From contig JANWKK010000223.1 of the NCBI GenBank assembly GCA_025451425.1, positions 1 to 11,767 on the forward strand: DNA of 11,767 bases, given 5' to 3'. The DNA is from Gemmatimonadaceae bacterium (GTDB lineage: Bacteria > Gemmatimonadota > Gemmatimonadetes > Gemmatimonadales > Gemmatimonadaceae). Shown here one piece after another: positions 1 to 7,206 of this stretch. Position numbers and translations under genes: made by a program. How positions within the stretch are numbered: the first letter of the stretch is position 1; each line of letters opens with the position of its first letter. The notes under the pieces are model-generated. The model made no database searches, was not told the origin of the DNA, and worked only from the letters and a program-made list of their open reading frames with translations.

Positions 1-124
1 CTTGCTCGAGACCCTCGGCGCCGTCATGCACGACGTCCACGGCATAACCTTCGATCTCGAGATTGTTCGCGAGACCTTGGGCCAGATCGTGGTTGTCTTC
101 GACGATCAGAATCCGGGACGTCAT
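1..124 (-). CDS. Response regulator, N-terminal fragment (receiver domain, runs off the left edge)
   Basis: The first 41 codons of a two-component response regulator are visible; the rest lies outside the window. The protein starts MTSRILIVEDN. Beta-strand 1 (ILIV) is followed by the acidic pair E9-D10, which in receiver domains helps hold the Mg2+ ion for phosphotransfer. Next come helix 1 (DLAQGLANNLE) and the typical second strand YAVDVVHDGAEGL. The phospho-accepting aspartate, expected near residue 50-55, is beyond the edge, so the output domain and DNA-binding class cannot be told. The start is the ATG at 124-122, with a GGGAG Shine-Dalgarno about 10 bases upstream. It lies 63 bp downstream of the permease gene on the same strand, so it may share that transcript or belong with a kinase outside the window. 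Confidence 0.9.
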   Translation of the reverse strand, partial: MTSRILIVEDNHDLAQGLANNLEIEGYAVDVVHDGAEGLEQ

Positions 125-187
125 CCCGCGTACGTCTCCCGGTGACGCAGCGCCTTCGTGTTGGACATCTGTATAGATGTGGAGCCT

Positions 188-1729
188 TTACGCGGCGCGC
201 TCGGCCTCGACGCGCGAGAACCGAACGGCGTACGCCCTCCGCCGACTATACGCAAAGTAGATCACGAACCCGGTAACGAGCCAGATCAAGAGGCGGTACC
301 ATGTCTGGAGAGGCAGTGCGACCATCTGGGCAAGACAAATCACGGCGCCGAGGATGGGAACGGTCGGTACGAACGGCGTGCGAAACGGACGCTCGAGATC
401 GGGCGCGGTGCGTCGGAGCATAACGATGCCGATGCAGACCAGCACGAAGGCGAGCAGCGTCCCGATGCTCACCAGCTGCCCCAGCAGACCGATCGGCAGA
501 AGACCGGCGGCGAAGGCGATGATCACACCGGTGAACATCGTGCTCAAATACGGCGTGCGAAATCGCGGATGCACCACGCCGAAGAGTTCTGGAAGAAGTC
601 CGTCGCGACTCATCGAGTAGAAGATTCGCGTCTGCGCCAGAAGCTGTACGAGCATGGTGCTGAACAGACCGAAGAGTGCGCTCACTTTGATCACGGGGCT
701 GAACCAGCGCAGGCCCGTCGCGTCGATGCCGACGGCGAGTGGATCCGCGACGTTGAGTTTCCGATAGCTCACGATGCCGAGCAGCACGATCGCAACCGCG
801 ATGTAGATGACCGTGCAGATCGCGAGTGAGCCGAGGATGCCGATCGGCATGTCGCGCTGCGGATGCTTCGCCTCCTGCGCTGCGGTCGATACGGCATCGA
901 ATCCGATGTAGGCAAAGAACATCACGCCGGCGCCGCGCAGCACGCCGCTCCAGCCGAAATGGCCAAAGCCACCCTCGTTAGGTGGAATGAATGGCGTGAG
1001 ATTCTCGCGCCGGATGTACGACCACGCCAGCGCCACGAACAAGACGAGCACGAGCGACTTGATCAGCACCAAGGCCGTATTCGTTCCTGCCGATTGCCTG
1101 ATACCGATCACGAGGAGTGCGGAGACCAGCAGCACGACGAAGGCTGCTGGCGCATTGAACACACCATGCACGACCGAGCCGTCAGCGAGAGTGAGCGCCG
1201 CGCCCGGTGGCGCCGTGAGCTCCGGCGGGATCGCGATCCCGAGATCGCGAAAAAGACTCACGAGGTACCCCGACCAGCCGACCGCGACGGTCGACGCACT
1301 GAGCGCGTACTCGAGGATGAGGTCCCAGCCGATGATCCAGGCGAAGATCTCACCGACCGTCGCGTAGGCGTACGTATACGCGCTTCCCGCGACGGGGACC
1401 ATCGACGCGAATTCGGCGTAGCACAGGCCGGCGAACGCGCAGCCGACGGCCGAGATAATCATCGACAGCACGAGCGACGGTCCGGCATTCTGCGACGCGG
1501 CGGTGCCAGTGAGCACGAAGATGCCCGTCCCGATGATGGATCCGATGCCGAGCGCCGTTAGGTTGAGTGGGCCGAGCGATCGTCGAAGGAGGCTGCGCTC
1601 GGACTCGGCACGCAGGTCAGCGAGGGATTTCCGGGTAAGGAGGGACACGGTATCCAGGGGCTGGGGCCTAGGAATAGGGGCGTGGGTGCCCGGCGTTTTG
1701 TATACAACGGATACGCCGCCGTCGACCAT
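188..1729 (-). CDS. APC-superfamily amino-acid permease (cationic amino-acid transporter-like)
   Basis: An integral inner-membrane secondary transporter, predicted to take up an amino acid, probably by proton symport. The glycine-rich motif of APC-family TM1, GIGSIIGTGIFVLTG, is at residues 61-75. About a dozen further hydrophobic segments follow, including FFAYIGFDAVSTAAQEAKHPQRDMPIGI, the TM6 and following-loop signature of the CAT/YfnA-type subgroup. Length (513 aa) is normal. The start is uncertain. The ATG at 1729 has an AAAGGG Shine-Dalgarno 8 bases upstream, but the first 27 residues are a proline-rich, unconserved-looking tail encoded by a G/C-run tract. An in-frame GTG at 1648 would give VSLLTRKSLADL, which looks like a natural family N-terminus but has no clear Shine-Dalgarno. 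The exact substrate cannot be read from sequence. It follows the kinase gene after a 97-bp gap. Confidence 0.93.
   Translation of the reverse strand: MVDGGVSVVYKTPGTHAPIPRPQPLDTVSLLTRKSLADLRAESERSLLRRSLGPLNLTALGIGSIIGTGIFVLTGTAASQNAGPSLVLSMIISAVGCAFAGLCYAEFASMVPVAGSAYTYAYATVGEIFAWIIGWDLILEYALSASTVAVGWSGYLVSLFRDLGIAIPPELTAPPGAALTLADGSVVHGVFNAPAAFVVLLVSALLVIGIRQSAGTNTALVLIKSLVLVLFVALAWSYIRRENLTPFIPPNEGGFGHFGWSGVLRGAGVMFFAYIGFDAVSTAAQEAKHPQRDMPIGILGSLAICTVIYIAVAIVLLGIVSYRKLNVADPLAVGIDATGLRWFSPVIKVSALFGLFSTMLVQLLAQTRIFYSMSRDGLLPELFGVVHPRFRTPYLSTMFTGVIIAFAAGLLPIGLLGQLVSIGTLLAFVLVCIGIVMLRRTAPDLERPFRTPFVPTVPILGAVICLAQMVALPLQTWYRLLIWLVTGFVIYFAYSRRRAYAVRFSRVEAERAA
1657..1686 (+). repeat. G-run tract with quadruplex potential at the 5' end of the permease ORF
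   Basis: Four guanine runs lie on the plus strand at 1657-1660, 1663-1666, 1677-1680 and 1684-1686, separated by 2, 10 and 3 bases. The minus strand, which is the permease coding strand, therefore carries matching C-runs coding for the proline-rich stretch PIPRPQP. The spacing allows a plus-strand G-quadruplex with one long loop. It is either the low-complexity start of the protein or, if the GTG at 1648 is the true start, untranslated leader. Confidence 0.45.
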
Positions 1730-1826
1730 GCCGACAGCCCTTTCGTGTCGCTCGCAACGTTAGAGTTTCGTGAACTCCACGATCCGATCGTATGCGCTCG
1801 CGAAGAGCCCCAACGTCAGAGTCTCG

Positions 1827-3611
1827 TCAGAGCGCGGCTCGCGATGGTGTGATCGCTGCGTGCTGGCCCAGGTCTTTCGGCAAGCCCTGTGGGCTGGAGG
1901 GAAGCTCGACGACGAAGCGCGCTCCGGCCGATGGCGCCGACGCGCGTTCGACCCACGCGCGGCCGCCGTGGCGTCTGGTGAGATCGCGGACGACGGCAAG
2001 ACCGATCCCCGTTCCCATCGATCCGTGCGCTTGACTCGTTAGGCGCACGAATGGCGCCCAGACGCGCTCGCGATCACCAATTGGAATCCCAGGTCCCTCA
2101 TCCTCGACGACGAGTCGCGCGCCTCCATTCACGCACTCCACGCGAACGGTCACCGTCTGTCCCGCTGGCCCGTAGCGAATCGCGTTCTCCAGCAGGTTGA
2201 GGACGATCTGCCGGTAGGCCGCGCCATCGATGAGGGCAGGCGCCGACTCATCGATCACCTCGCGTAGCGTCACCGTTGCCATGAAGGCGAGTGGCGCGAA
2301 GCTCACGAGGATCTCGCGAGTGGCGTCGCCAAGGTCTATGGCTTCCGGGGCGAAGTTCAGTAATTGTCGATCGGCGCGAGTGAAGTGGAGCGCGTTCTCG
2401 ACGAGGTGCATGAGCCGGCGCGCCTCGCGCACGATGACCTCGGCCGCGGCGCGCCGCTCGCGATCGGAGCGCGTTCGCTCGAGCATCAGCGTTTCGCCGA
2501 AGAGCATGATCTGCGCGAGGGGTGTCCGCAACTCGTGCGATACGCCAGCAGTGAGATCGGCGCGCAGGCGCGCGAGCTCATGCTCGCGTCGAAGCTGCAG
2601 TACCACCGCGCCCACCAAGCCAGCCATCAGCACCAGCAGTCCGAGCAAAGCAAAGAGGCGCGAGCGCGGAAGGCCGCCGGCGACGAGCGCACCTGGATCG
2701 CTCGTCGCGAGCGCGATATCGAGACGCAGGTCGGCGAATTGTGAGCCCAAGCGAACGGTGTCGGCGAAGAGCGTCGTCGGGATGACTGGGTCGGCGCCGG
2801 GCATATAGGTCTCGTGCCCAGCACGCGGAACCATCGTGACGCGAACCTCCGGCCGGCGCGGATTCGTGTCGTATAGAGGGTGTCCGTCCGGCGCCAAGAC
2901 GAAGGTTCTCGTCAAGGAGTCGTACGCCGCGGCGTGTGGGCCAAGCTCGACATCCGGACGAAGCCGCCTGCGCGCCACCGGAGCAACCACCGCGTCGCCA
3001 AAAGCGCCGACGTCGCTGACGAAGCCGTAGGCCGTCGCGCTCCCGCGCATTCCGTACGCAACGATCCGAGGGTGCGAATCGGTGCCGCCAAAGAGTAGCG
3101 CCACGTCCCAGTCGGGGTGTCGCAGATCGCGGACATGCGTCCCAATCGTATCGCGAAGCCACAAGCGCTCTCCCTCAGCCGGCGTCGCGCCGCCGGCCGT
3201 CCTGAGGCCGCCCGAGGCGAGGTCGAGCCGGAAATAGAAGGCCGGCTGAAAGGCCGGCGCGCAGTGACACTCTCGAATCCGCGCCGCGCTCTGCTGCAGC
3301 GCTTCCGGGCCTGGAGCTGGCGACGCGTCCCGGGTGCCGCGAGCTGCCACCGGCGCGAGGAGCGTGCGAACTCCCAATTCTATAGAAGATTGGATCTGGT
3401 ATGCCGTGCTGGTCGCTGAAAAGCGCACGAAGTCCCGCAGGGCGCGCTCGGCGGTCTGCTGCTGGGCGAGTCCGGTGTTCCAGGCCTCGTGCGCGAGGTC
3501 GGCCGCAATGGCGAACGTGACTACGAGAAGGCCGATCAAAAGCGGCATTCCAGCAGCGCGGGCGTACAGCCGAGAGAGCATCAGCGTTGGGTCGGGGTTC
3601 GTGATATTCAT
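1827..3611 (-). CDS. Membrane-bound sensor histidine kinase
   Basis: A complete two-component sensor kinase of 594 residues. TM1 is at about 22-40, followed by a large extracytoplasmic sensor region (about 41-317) with a CxC pair at C115/C117, and TM2 at about 319-340. A short charged linker (RREHELARLRADLTAG) leads straight into the dimerisation domain, with no clear HAMP. The H-box VSHELRTPL has the phospho-accepting H359. The ATPase domain shows the N-box (NLLENAIRYGP, 472-482), G1 (DEGPGI, 504-509), an F-box-like stretch (VWAPFVRL) and G2 (GTGIGLAVV, 533-541), so the protein should be catalytically competent. The ATG at 3611 has only a weak ribosome site (TGGTGA). No response regulator adjoins it; the nearest is at 124-1 beyond the permease. 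It is divergent from an LTxxQ lipoprotein, which suggests an envelope-stress or metal signal. The signal itself cannot be read from the sequence. Confidence 0.95.
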   Translation of the reverse strand: MNITNPDPTLMLSRLYARAAGMPLLIGLLVVTFAIAADLAHEAWNTGLAQQQTAERALRDFVRFSATSTAYQIQSSIELGVRTLLAPVAARGTRDASPAPGPEALQQSAARIRECHCAPAFQPAFYFRLDLASGGLRTAGGATPAEGERLWLRDTIGTHVRDLRHPDWDVALLFGGTDSHPRIVAYGMRGSATAYGFVSDVGAFGDAVVAPVARRRLRPDVELGPHAAAYDSLTRTFVLAPDGHPLYDTNPRRPEVRVTMVPRAGHETYMPGADPVIPTTLFADTVRLGSQFADLRLDIALATSDPGALVAGGLPRSRLFALLGLLVLMAGLVGAVVLQLRREHELARLRADLTAGVSHELRTPLAQIMLFGETLMLERTRSDRERRAAAEVIVREARRLMHLVENALHFTRADRQLLNFAPEAIDLGDATREILVSFAPLAFMATVTLREVIDESAPALIDGAAYRQIVLNLLENAIRYGPAGQTVTVRVECVNGGARLVVEDEGPGIPIGDRERVWAPFVRLTSQAHGSMGTGIGLAVVRDLTRRHGGRAWVERASAPSAGARFVVELPSSPQGLPKDLGQHAAITPSRAAL

Positions 3612-3711
3612 TATTCACCAAGAACCAACAACGAGCCACCGGCCGATACTAACATTCGATCGCTGCCTTCGTCTTACCCACTCAACTCGGTGCAAATCGG
3701 AGGAAGACGAC

Positions 3712-4227
3712 ATGAGGACGATGCTGCTCCTGCTCGTCGCCGGTTCCGTGGCGGCCTGCGCGAATGAAGTCACGGCGCCAACGGTCCCGGCGCCGGAGAA
3801 TTCCCTCAGCGCCACGAATGGCGCGCCAGGCCAATGGGGATTTGGCCGCCATGGGTTCGGAATGATGGGCGGCGGTTTCATGTTCGCTCGGCGGTTGCCA
3901 GCGAACCTTCAGTTGACGGACGCGCAGCGGACGCAGATCAAGACGCTTATGACAGCGTATCGCTCCGCGCACCAACAGGACCTGCAATCGCTCTCCGCGA
4001 TCGGCAAGCAAGGCCGCGCGGCGCGTGTGGCGGGGCAACCCATGAGCGTCGACCAGCGGCGCGCGCTGTTCTCGCAGACCGCGCCGGCGAGGCAACGGCT
4101 CATGACGGCGAACAAACAGCTCGGCGCGGACATTCAGCAAGTTTTAACGTCCGATCAGAAAGCGTGGCTCGCGGCGCACCGGCCTTCGTTCAAACGCAAC
4201 CCGAACCATCTACGGCGGAGTGCGTAG
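3712..4227 (+). CDS. Spy/CpxP-like LTxxQ-motif lipoprotein
   Basis: A small envelope protein of 171 aa. The N-terminus MRTMLLLLVAGSVAAC is a lipoprotein signal with lipobox VAAC, the lipidated residue being C16. Ala at +2 after the Cys means there is no Asp inner-membrane retention signal, so outer-membrane sorting is likely. A Gly/Met/Phe/His-rich segment (about 40-58, including RHGFGMMGGGF) precedes a helical domain. The domain has two LTxxQ-type motifs, LTDAQ at 68-72 and LTSDQ at 145-149, which mark the Spy/CpxP/ZraP fold of periplasmic chaperones and metal or stress sensors. The C-terminus is basic. The start is fixed by a strong GGAGG at 3699-3703, 8 bases before the ATG. It is divergent from the histidine kinase with 100 bp between the starts, as stress sensors and their LTxxQ partners often are. 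The family call is good; function (chaperone or metal-binding) is inference. Confidence 0.85.
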   Translation: MRTMLLLLVAGSVAACANEVTAPTVPAPENSLSATNGAPGQWGFGRHGFGMMGGGFMFARRLPANLQLTDAQRTQIKTLMTAYRSAHQQDLQSLSAIGKQGRAARVAGQPMSVDQRRALFSQTAPARQRLMTANKQLGADIQQVLTSDQKAWLAAHRPSFKRNPNHLRRSA

Positions 4228-4235
4228 CGGCTGGA

Positions 4236-4285
<50 letters not shown>

Positions 4286-4293
4286 CGCAAAAC

Positions 4294-4333
4294 AAACGAA
4301 ATGGCCGACATACGCGTGTCGGCCATTTCGTTT
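4294..4333. terminator. Bidirectional intrinsic terminator, 17-bp perfect stem
   Basis: The left arm 4294-4310 (AAACGAAATGGCCGACA) and right arm 4317-4333 are perfect reverse complements around a 6-base loop (TACGCG). The stem has a GC-rich core and A/T ends: reading plus, it finishes in GTTTTA; reading minus, in GTTTGTTTTG. It can therefore stop transcription in both directions. It lies between the convergent lipoprotein (plus) and 54-aa gene (minus), which is where a shared terminator is expected. Confidence 0.92.
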
Positions 4334-4355
4334 TACCCGTGCGCTCTCTCTGCGC

Positions 4356-4390
4356 TCTACCCTCTACCCTCTACCCTCTACCCTCAACTC
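4356..4390. repeat. Heptanucleotide array B: four TCTACCC units plus TCAACTC
   Basis: Five consecutive 7-bp units. Read on the minus strand it is GAGTTGA followed by four GGGTAGA. It therefore mirrors array A across the terminator: TCAACTC is the exact complement of GAGTTGA, and each TCTACCC pairs with GGGTTGA at 6 of 7 positions. Just upstream, GCGCTCT is also repeated directly at 4341-4347 and 4352-4358. Confidence 0.88.
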
Positions 4391-4419
4391 TCTGCGCTCA
4401 TATGCGCAGCCCGAGTTGA
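4384..4419. other. Second hairpin spanning the stop codon of the 54-aa gene
   Basis: TCAACTC (4384-4390) pairs with GAGTTGA (4413-4419) and CTGCGC (4392-4397) pairs with GCGCAG (4404-4409). A 1-versus-3 base internal bulge separates the two helices and the loop is TCATAT. The minus-strand TGA stop (4400-4398) lies in the loop. The outer arm is the last unit of heptad array B, so this fold competes with any pairing between arrays A and B. There is no T-tract directly after it. Confidence 0.6.
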
Positions 4420-4562
4420 CGCAGCAACTCTTCGAAGCGCAGCCATTCTCGCTTGTCGTATCCCGGCGAGTCGTATGCCTTGGACCACAGTCGATGAAAG
4501 AGTCGGTGGGCTTCCTGCACCGGATCCACCGCGACTCCCGCGCTGCGAGTGATGTCGCTCAT
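4398..4562 (-). CDS. Small hypothetical protein (54 aa)
   Basis: I do not recognise this protein. It reads [10 protein letters not shown], then a compact, charged and aromatic-rich helical stretch ([39 protein letters not shown]), ending GLRI. There is no signal peptide or membrane segment, so it should be cytoplasmic; the second half looks amphipathic ([14 protein letters not shown]). The start is supported by a good AGGAG Shine-Dalgarno 6 bases before the ATG at 4562. A longer frame to 4604 exists but its extra 14 residues lie upstream of that ribosome site. The gene is divergent from phosphoketolase and convergent with the lipoprotein, with a strong terminator beyond its end. These support a real, separately terminated gene. 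Confidence 0.7.
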   Translation of the reverse strand: MSDITRSAGVAVDPVQEAHRLFHRLWSKAYDSPGYDKREWLRFEELLRQLGLRI

Positions 4563-4613
4563 ACAGAGCTCCTGTTCATCGTACTGCCCACAAGCGAAAA
4601 GCAAGACACGAGC

Positions 4614-4636
4614 CGCATCGACGGGTTCGCGATGCG
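4614..4636. other. 7-bp inverted repeat in the divergent intergenic region
   Basis: CGCATCG (4614-4620) and CGATGCG (4630-4636) are perfect reverse complements separated by 9 bases. It lies between the divergent 54-aa gene and phosphoketolase, about 100 bp upstream of the predicted phosphoketolase transcription start. It could be an operator half-site pair or chance in GC-rich DNA. The 176-bp intergenic stretch (4563-4738) otherwise holds only the palindrome and promoter listed separately and no convincing gene. Confidence 0.3.
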
Positions 4637-4698
4637 CGCGTCATTGCGTTGCACGAGGAGGAAAGGTTTTGCCTCGCGCGGTACGCATTCGCCGTGAT

Positions 4699-4712
4699 GC
4701 ACCGCACGGTGC
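4699..4712. promoter_or_regulatory. Palindrome at the -35 position of the phosphoketolase promoter (candidate operator)
   Basis: GCACCG-CA-CGGTGC is a perfect 6+6 palindrome with a 2-base centre. Its centre is about 33-34 bases before the predicted start of transcription, just where a -35 box would be, and no good -35 hexamer is seen there. A dimeric regulator bound here could repress by occlusion or activate in place of a -35 contact. It is followed by a run of seven T (4718-4724), so a weak terminator reading is also possible, but the loop is tight. Confidence 0.4.
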
Positions 4713-4723
4713 GAACATTTTTT

Positions 4724-4732
4724 TGCTATAAT
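4724..4732 (+). promoter_or_regulatory. Extended -10 promoter of phosphoketolase (TGCTATAAT), predicted leaderless
   Basis: TATAAT at 4727-4732 matches the sigma-70 consensus fully, and TG at 4724-4725 makes it an extended -10 element, which can work without a -35 box. With normal spacing the transcript would start at about 4739, the A of the phosphoketolase ATG. No Shine-Dalgarno lies in front of that ATG, which fits a leaderless message. The promoter is seen in the sequence; leaderless translation is inference. Confidence 0.75.
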
Positions 4733-4738
4733 CCAAAC

Positions 4739-7147
4739 ATGTCGACTACCGCCACCGTTACTCCGCAAAGCGAGCGGGCGATTCCGCATCCGCTCACCGA
4801 CGACCTGCTGCATCGCATCGATGCGTACTGGCGCGCCGCGAACTATCTCTCCGTCGGCCAGATTTATCTGCTGGCCAATCCGCTCTTGCGTGAGCCGCTG
4901 ACGTTGGAGCACGTCAAACCACGACTGCTCGGTCACTGGGGCACGACTCCCGGACTGAATTTCGTGTACGTGCATCTCAATCGGCTGATTCGCGAGCGTG
5001 ATCTGAATGTGATCTACGTAACAGGGCCCGGTCATGGCGGACCTGGTATCGTCGCCAACACCTACCTCGAGGGCACCTATAGCGAGTTCTATCCGAGCAT
5101 CTCGCAGAGTCTCGAGGGGATGCGGCGATTGTTTAAGCAATTCTCATTTCCCGGCGGTATTCCGAGTCACGCCGCACCCGAGACACCGGGGTCGATCAAC
5201 GAAGGTGGCGAGCTCGGCTACTCGCTCATCCATGCGTATGGCGCCGCCTTCGACCATCCCGACCTGCTCGTCAGCTGCGTCATCGGCGACGGCGAGGCGG
5301 AGACGGGCGCTCTCGCGACGAGCTGGCACTCGAACAAGTTTCTCGATCCGGCGCGCGACGGCGCCGTCCTGCCCATCCTGCATCTCAACGGTTATAAAAT
5401 TGCTAATCCGACCATCCTCGGCAGGATGGACGACGACGAGCTCTCGCAGCTCATCACCGGCTATGGGTATACACCGTACTTCGTCGAGGGACACGAGCCG
5501 GAGGTCATGCATCAGGTGATGGCGGCGACGCTCGACGAGATCATCGACGAGATCCAGGCCATCCAACACGATGCCCGCGCGCGCAAATCCACCGGGCGGC
5601 CGGTATGGCCAATGATCGTCTTGCGCACGCCGAAGGGCTGGACAGGTCCGAAGGAAGTGGACGGCAAGCCGATGGAAGGCACGTGGCGCGCGCATCAGGT
5701 GCCGTTGAGCGAGCTCGCAACCAAACCGCACCATCTCGAGCAGCTCGAGGAGTGGATGCGCAGCTATCGCCCCGATGAGTTGTTCGACGCGGAGGGCAAG
5801 CTCGCGCCGGAGCTGGCCGAGCTCGCGCCACACGGCCAGCGGCGCATGGGAGCGAATCCACACGCGAATGGCGGTTTGCTGCTGCGTGATCTTCTCCTGC
5901 CGGATTTTCGAGACTACGCTCTCCCGATCAGCGCTCCCGGTGCGCGCATCGCCGAAAGCACGCGCGCGTTAGGCGAGTTTCTGCGCGACATCTTCGTGCT
6001 CAATGCAGAGGCGCGCAACTTTCGACTCTTCGGGCCGGACGAGACGGCCTCCAACCGCCTAACCGCTGTCTGGGAGGCGACGAACACCGTCTTCATGGAG
6101 AAGATTCTCCCGACGGATGAGCATCTCTCGTCGGACGGACGCGTCATGGAGGTGCTGAGTGAGCACCTGTGCCAGGGCTGGCTCGAGGGCTACCTCCTTA
6201 CCGGACGTCACGGCTTTTTCTCCTGCTACGAAGCGTTCATCCACATCGTCGACTCGATGTTCAACCAGCACGCCAAGTGGCTCAAGGCGTGCCTCGACAT
6301 TCCGTGGCGTCGTCCCGTCGCGTCGCTGAACTATCTGCTCACTTCGCACGTCTGGCGACAGGATCACAATGGCTTCAGCCATCAGGATCCTGGATTCATC
6401 GACCTCGTCGTGAACAAAAAGGCCGACATCGTTCGCGTCTATCTCCCGCCGGACTCAAACTGTCTGCTCTCGGTGGCTGATCACTGTCTCAGGAGCCGCA
6501 ACTACATCAACGTGATCGTTGCCGGAAAGCAGCCCGCGCTCCAGTGGCTCGACATGACCGCGGCGATTCGCCACTGCACCGTCGGCATCGGCATCTGGGA
6601 TTGGGCGAGCACCGATCAAGGCGTCGAGCCCGACGCCGTGCTCGCCTGTGCGGGCGACGTACCGACGCTCGAAACGCTGGCCGCGGTCGATCTGCTACGC
6701 CGGCATTTCCCCGACATCGCGCTGCGCGTCATCAATGTCGTAGACCTAATGACGCTCCAATCCTCGTCGCAGCATCCGCACGGTTTGCCCGAGGCGGAGT
6801 TCGACTCGATGTTCACGACCGATCGTCCGGTGATCTTCGCCTATCACGGATATCCGACCCTCATCCATCGCCTAACGTATCGCCGACGCAATCACGCCAA
6901 TTTCCACGTGCACGGCTACCTGGAAGAAGGCACGACGACGACGCCGTTCGACATGACGGTGCTCAACGAGCTGGATCGCTTCCACATCGCCGGCAGCGTA
7001 ATCGACCGTGTGCCGCGCCTCGCGCGCATCGGTTCGCACTTCAAGCAGATGCTCCGCGACAAGCTGGTGGAGCATCACCACTATGTGCGAGAGCACGGGG
7101 ACGATCTTCCGGAGATCAAGGACTGGCACTGGCAGGCACGGCGCTAA
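4739..7147 (+). CDS. xfp: Xylulose-5-phosphate/fructose-6-phosphate phosphoketolase
   Basis: A thiamine-diphosphate enzyme that splits xylulose-5-P (and usually fructose-6-P) with phosphate into acetyl phosphate plus glyceraldehyde-3-P (or erythrose-4-P). It is cytoplasmic. At 802 aa it is full length for the family. Visible landmarks are [11 protein letters not shown] (65-75), GPGHGGP (96-102), [22 protein letters not shown] (142-163), the cofactor motif GDGEAETG (183-190) with [11 protein letters not shown] (215-225), the [11 protein letters not shown] segment (431-441), [21 protein letters not shown] (480-500) and [15 protein letters not shown] (539-553). H66, H99, H144 and H548 sit in the motifs carrying the known active-site histidines, so activity is expected. 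The start is the ATG directly after an extended -10 box; frame continues upstream to a TTG at 4649 but no family-like residues are found there. The 3' end is convergent with the efflux operon. No acetate kinase or phosphotransacetylase is in the window. Confidence 0.97.
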   Translation: MSTTATVTPQSERAIPHPLTDDLLHRIDAYWRAANYLSVGQIYLLANPLLREPLTLEHVKPRLLGHWGTTPGLNFVYVHLNRLIRERDLNVIYVTGPGHGGPGIVANTYLEGTYSEFYPSISQSLEGMRRLFKQFSFPGGIPSHAAPETPGSINEGGELGYSLIHAYGAAFDHPDLLVSCVIGDGEAETGALATSWHSNKFLDPARDGAVLPILHLNGYKIANPTILGRMDDDELSQLITGYGYTPYFVEGHEPEVMHQVMAATLDEIIDEIQAIQHDARARKSTGRPVWPMIVLRTPKGWTGPKEVDGKPMEGTWRAHQVPLSELATKPHHLEQLEEWMRSYRPDELFDAEGKLAPELAELAPHGQRRMGANPHANGGLLLRDLLLPDFRDYALPISAPGARIAESTRALGEFLRDIFVLNAEARNFRLFGPDETASNRLTAVWEATNTVFMEKILPTDEHLSSDGRVMEVLSEHLCQGWLEGYLLTGRHGFFSCYEAFIHIVDSMFNQHAKWLKACLDIPWRRPVASLNYLLTSHVWRQDHNGFSHQDPGFIDLVVNKKADIVRVYLPPDSNCLLSVADHCLRSRNYINVIVAGKQPALQWLDMTAAIRHCTVGIGIWDWASTDQGVEPDAVLACAGDVPTLETLAAVDLLRRHFPDIALRVINVVDLMTLQSSSQHPHGLPEAEFDSMFTTDRPVIFAYHGYPTLIHRLTYRRRNHANFHVHGYLEEGTTTTPFDMTVLNELDRFHIAGSVIDRVPRLARIGSHFKQMLRDKLVEHHHYVREHGDDLPEIKDWHWQARR

Positions 7148-7162
7148 GGGCACGGCGCTAAG
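7135..7162 (+). repeat. 14-bp perfect tandem duplication over the phosphoketolase stop codon
   Basis: GGCACGGCGCTAAG occurs twice head to tail, at 7135-7148 and 7149-7162. The first copy supplies the last codons and the TAA stop (7145-7147) of phosphoketolase; the second holds another TAA out of frame and forms part of the left arm of the terminator hairpin. It looks like a recent slippage or duplication product. Confidence 0.85.
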
Positions 7163-7206
7163 GGCGCGTCCTTCTCGACGCGCCTCTCTCGACGCGCCGT
7201 TAGCGC
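7155..7206. terminator. Long inverted repeat between convergent genes (probable bidirectional terminator)
   Basis: The arms are GCGCTAAGGGCGCGTC (7155-7170) and GACGCGCCGTTAGCGC (7191-7206), complementary at 15 of 16 positions around a 20-base loop. A second GACGCGCC at 7177-7184 offers an alternative, tighter hairpin with GGCGCGTC (7163-7170). The right arm contains the TAA stop of the TolC-like gene (7202-7200). There is no T-run, so classic intrinsic termination is not certain, but position between two convergent stop codons supports a termination or transcript-end role. Confidence 0.65.

Noticed and set aside
158..829. Long plus-strand open frame opposite the permease gene, and a similar one at 863-1561
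   Set aside because: Arg/Asp/Glu/His-rich composition typical of antisense frames in high-GC DNA, no ribosome site, and fully covered by a clear permease on the other strand.
1763..1777. Inverted repeat GAGTT-N5-AACTC upstream of the permease
   Set aside because: Only 5-bp arms in a short gap; too likely by chance to call an operator.
3334..3711. In-frame upstream extension of the lipoprotein
   Set aside because: It overlaps the start of the kinase on the other strand and would bury the lipoprotein signal peptide; the ATG at 3712 has a strong GGAGG and directly begins the signal sequence.
4651..4679. Weak hairpin CGAGG/CCTCG around a purine-rich loop upstream of phosphoketolase
   Set aside because: Short stem with a mismatch and a 13-base loop; the purine-rich loop resembles a ribosome site but no suitable start follows it.
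5144..5863. 239-residue minus-strand open frame inside phosphoketolase
   Set aside because: Shadow of a strongly conserved coding region; no recognisable domain and no start context.
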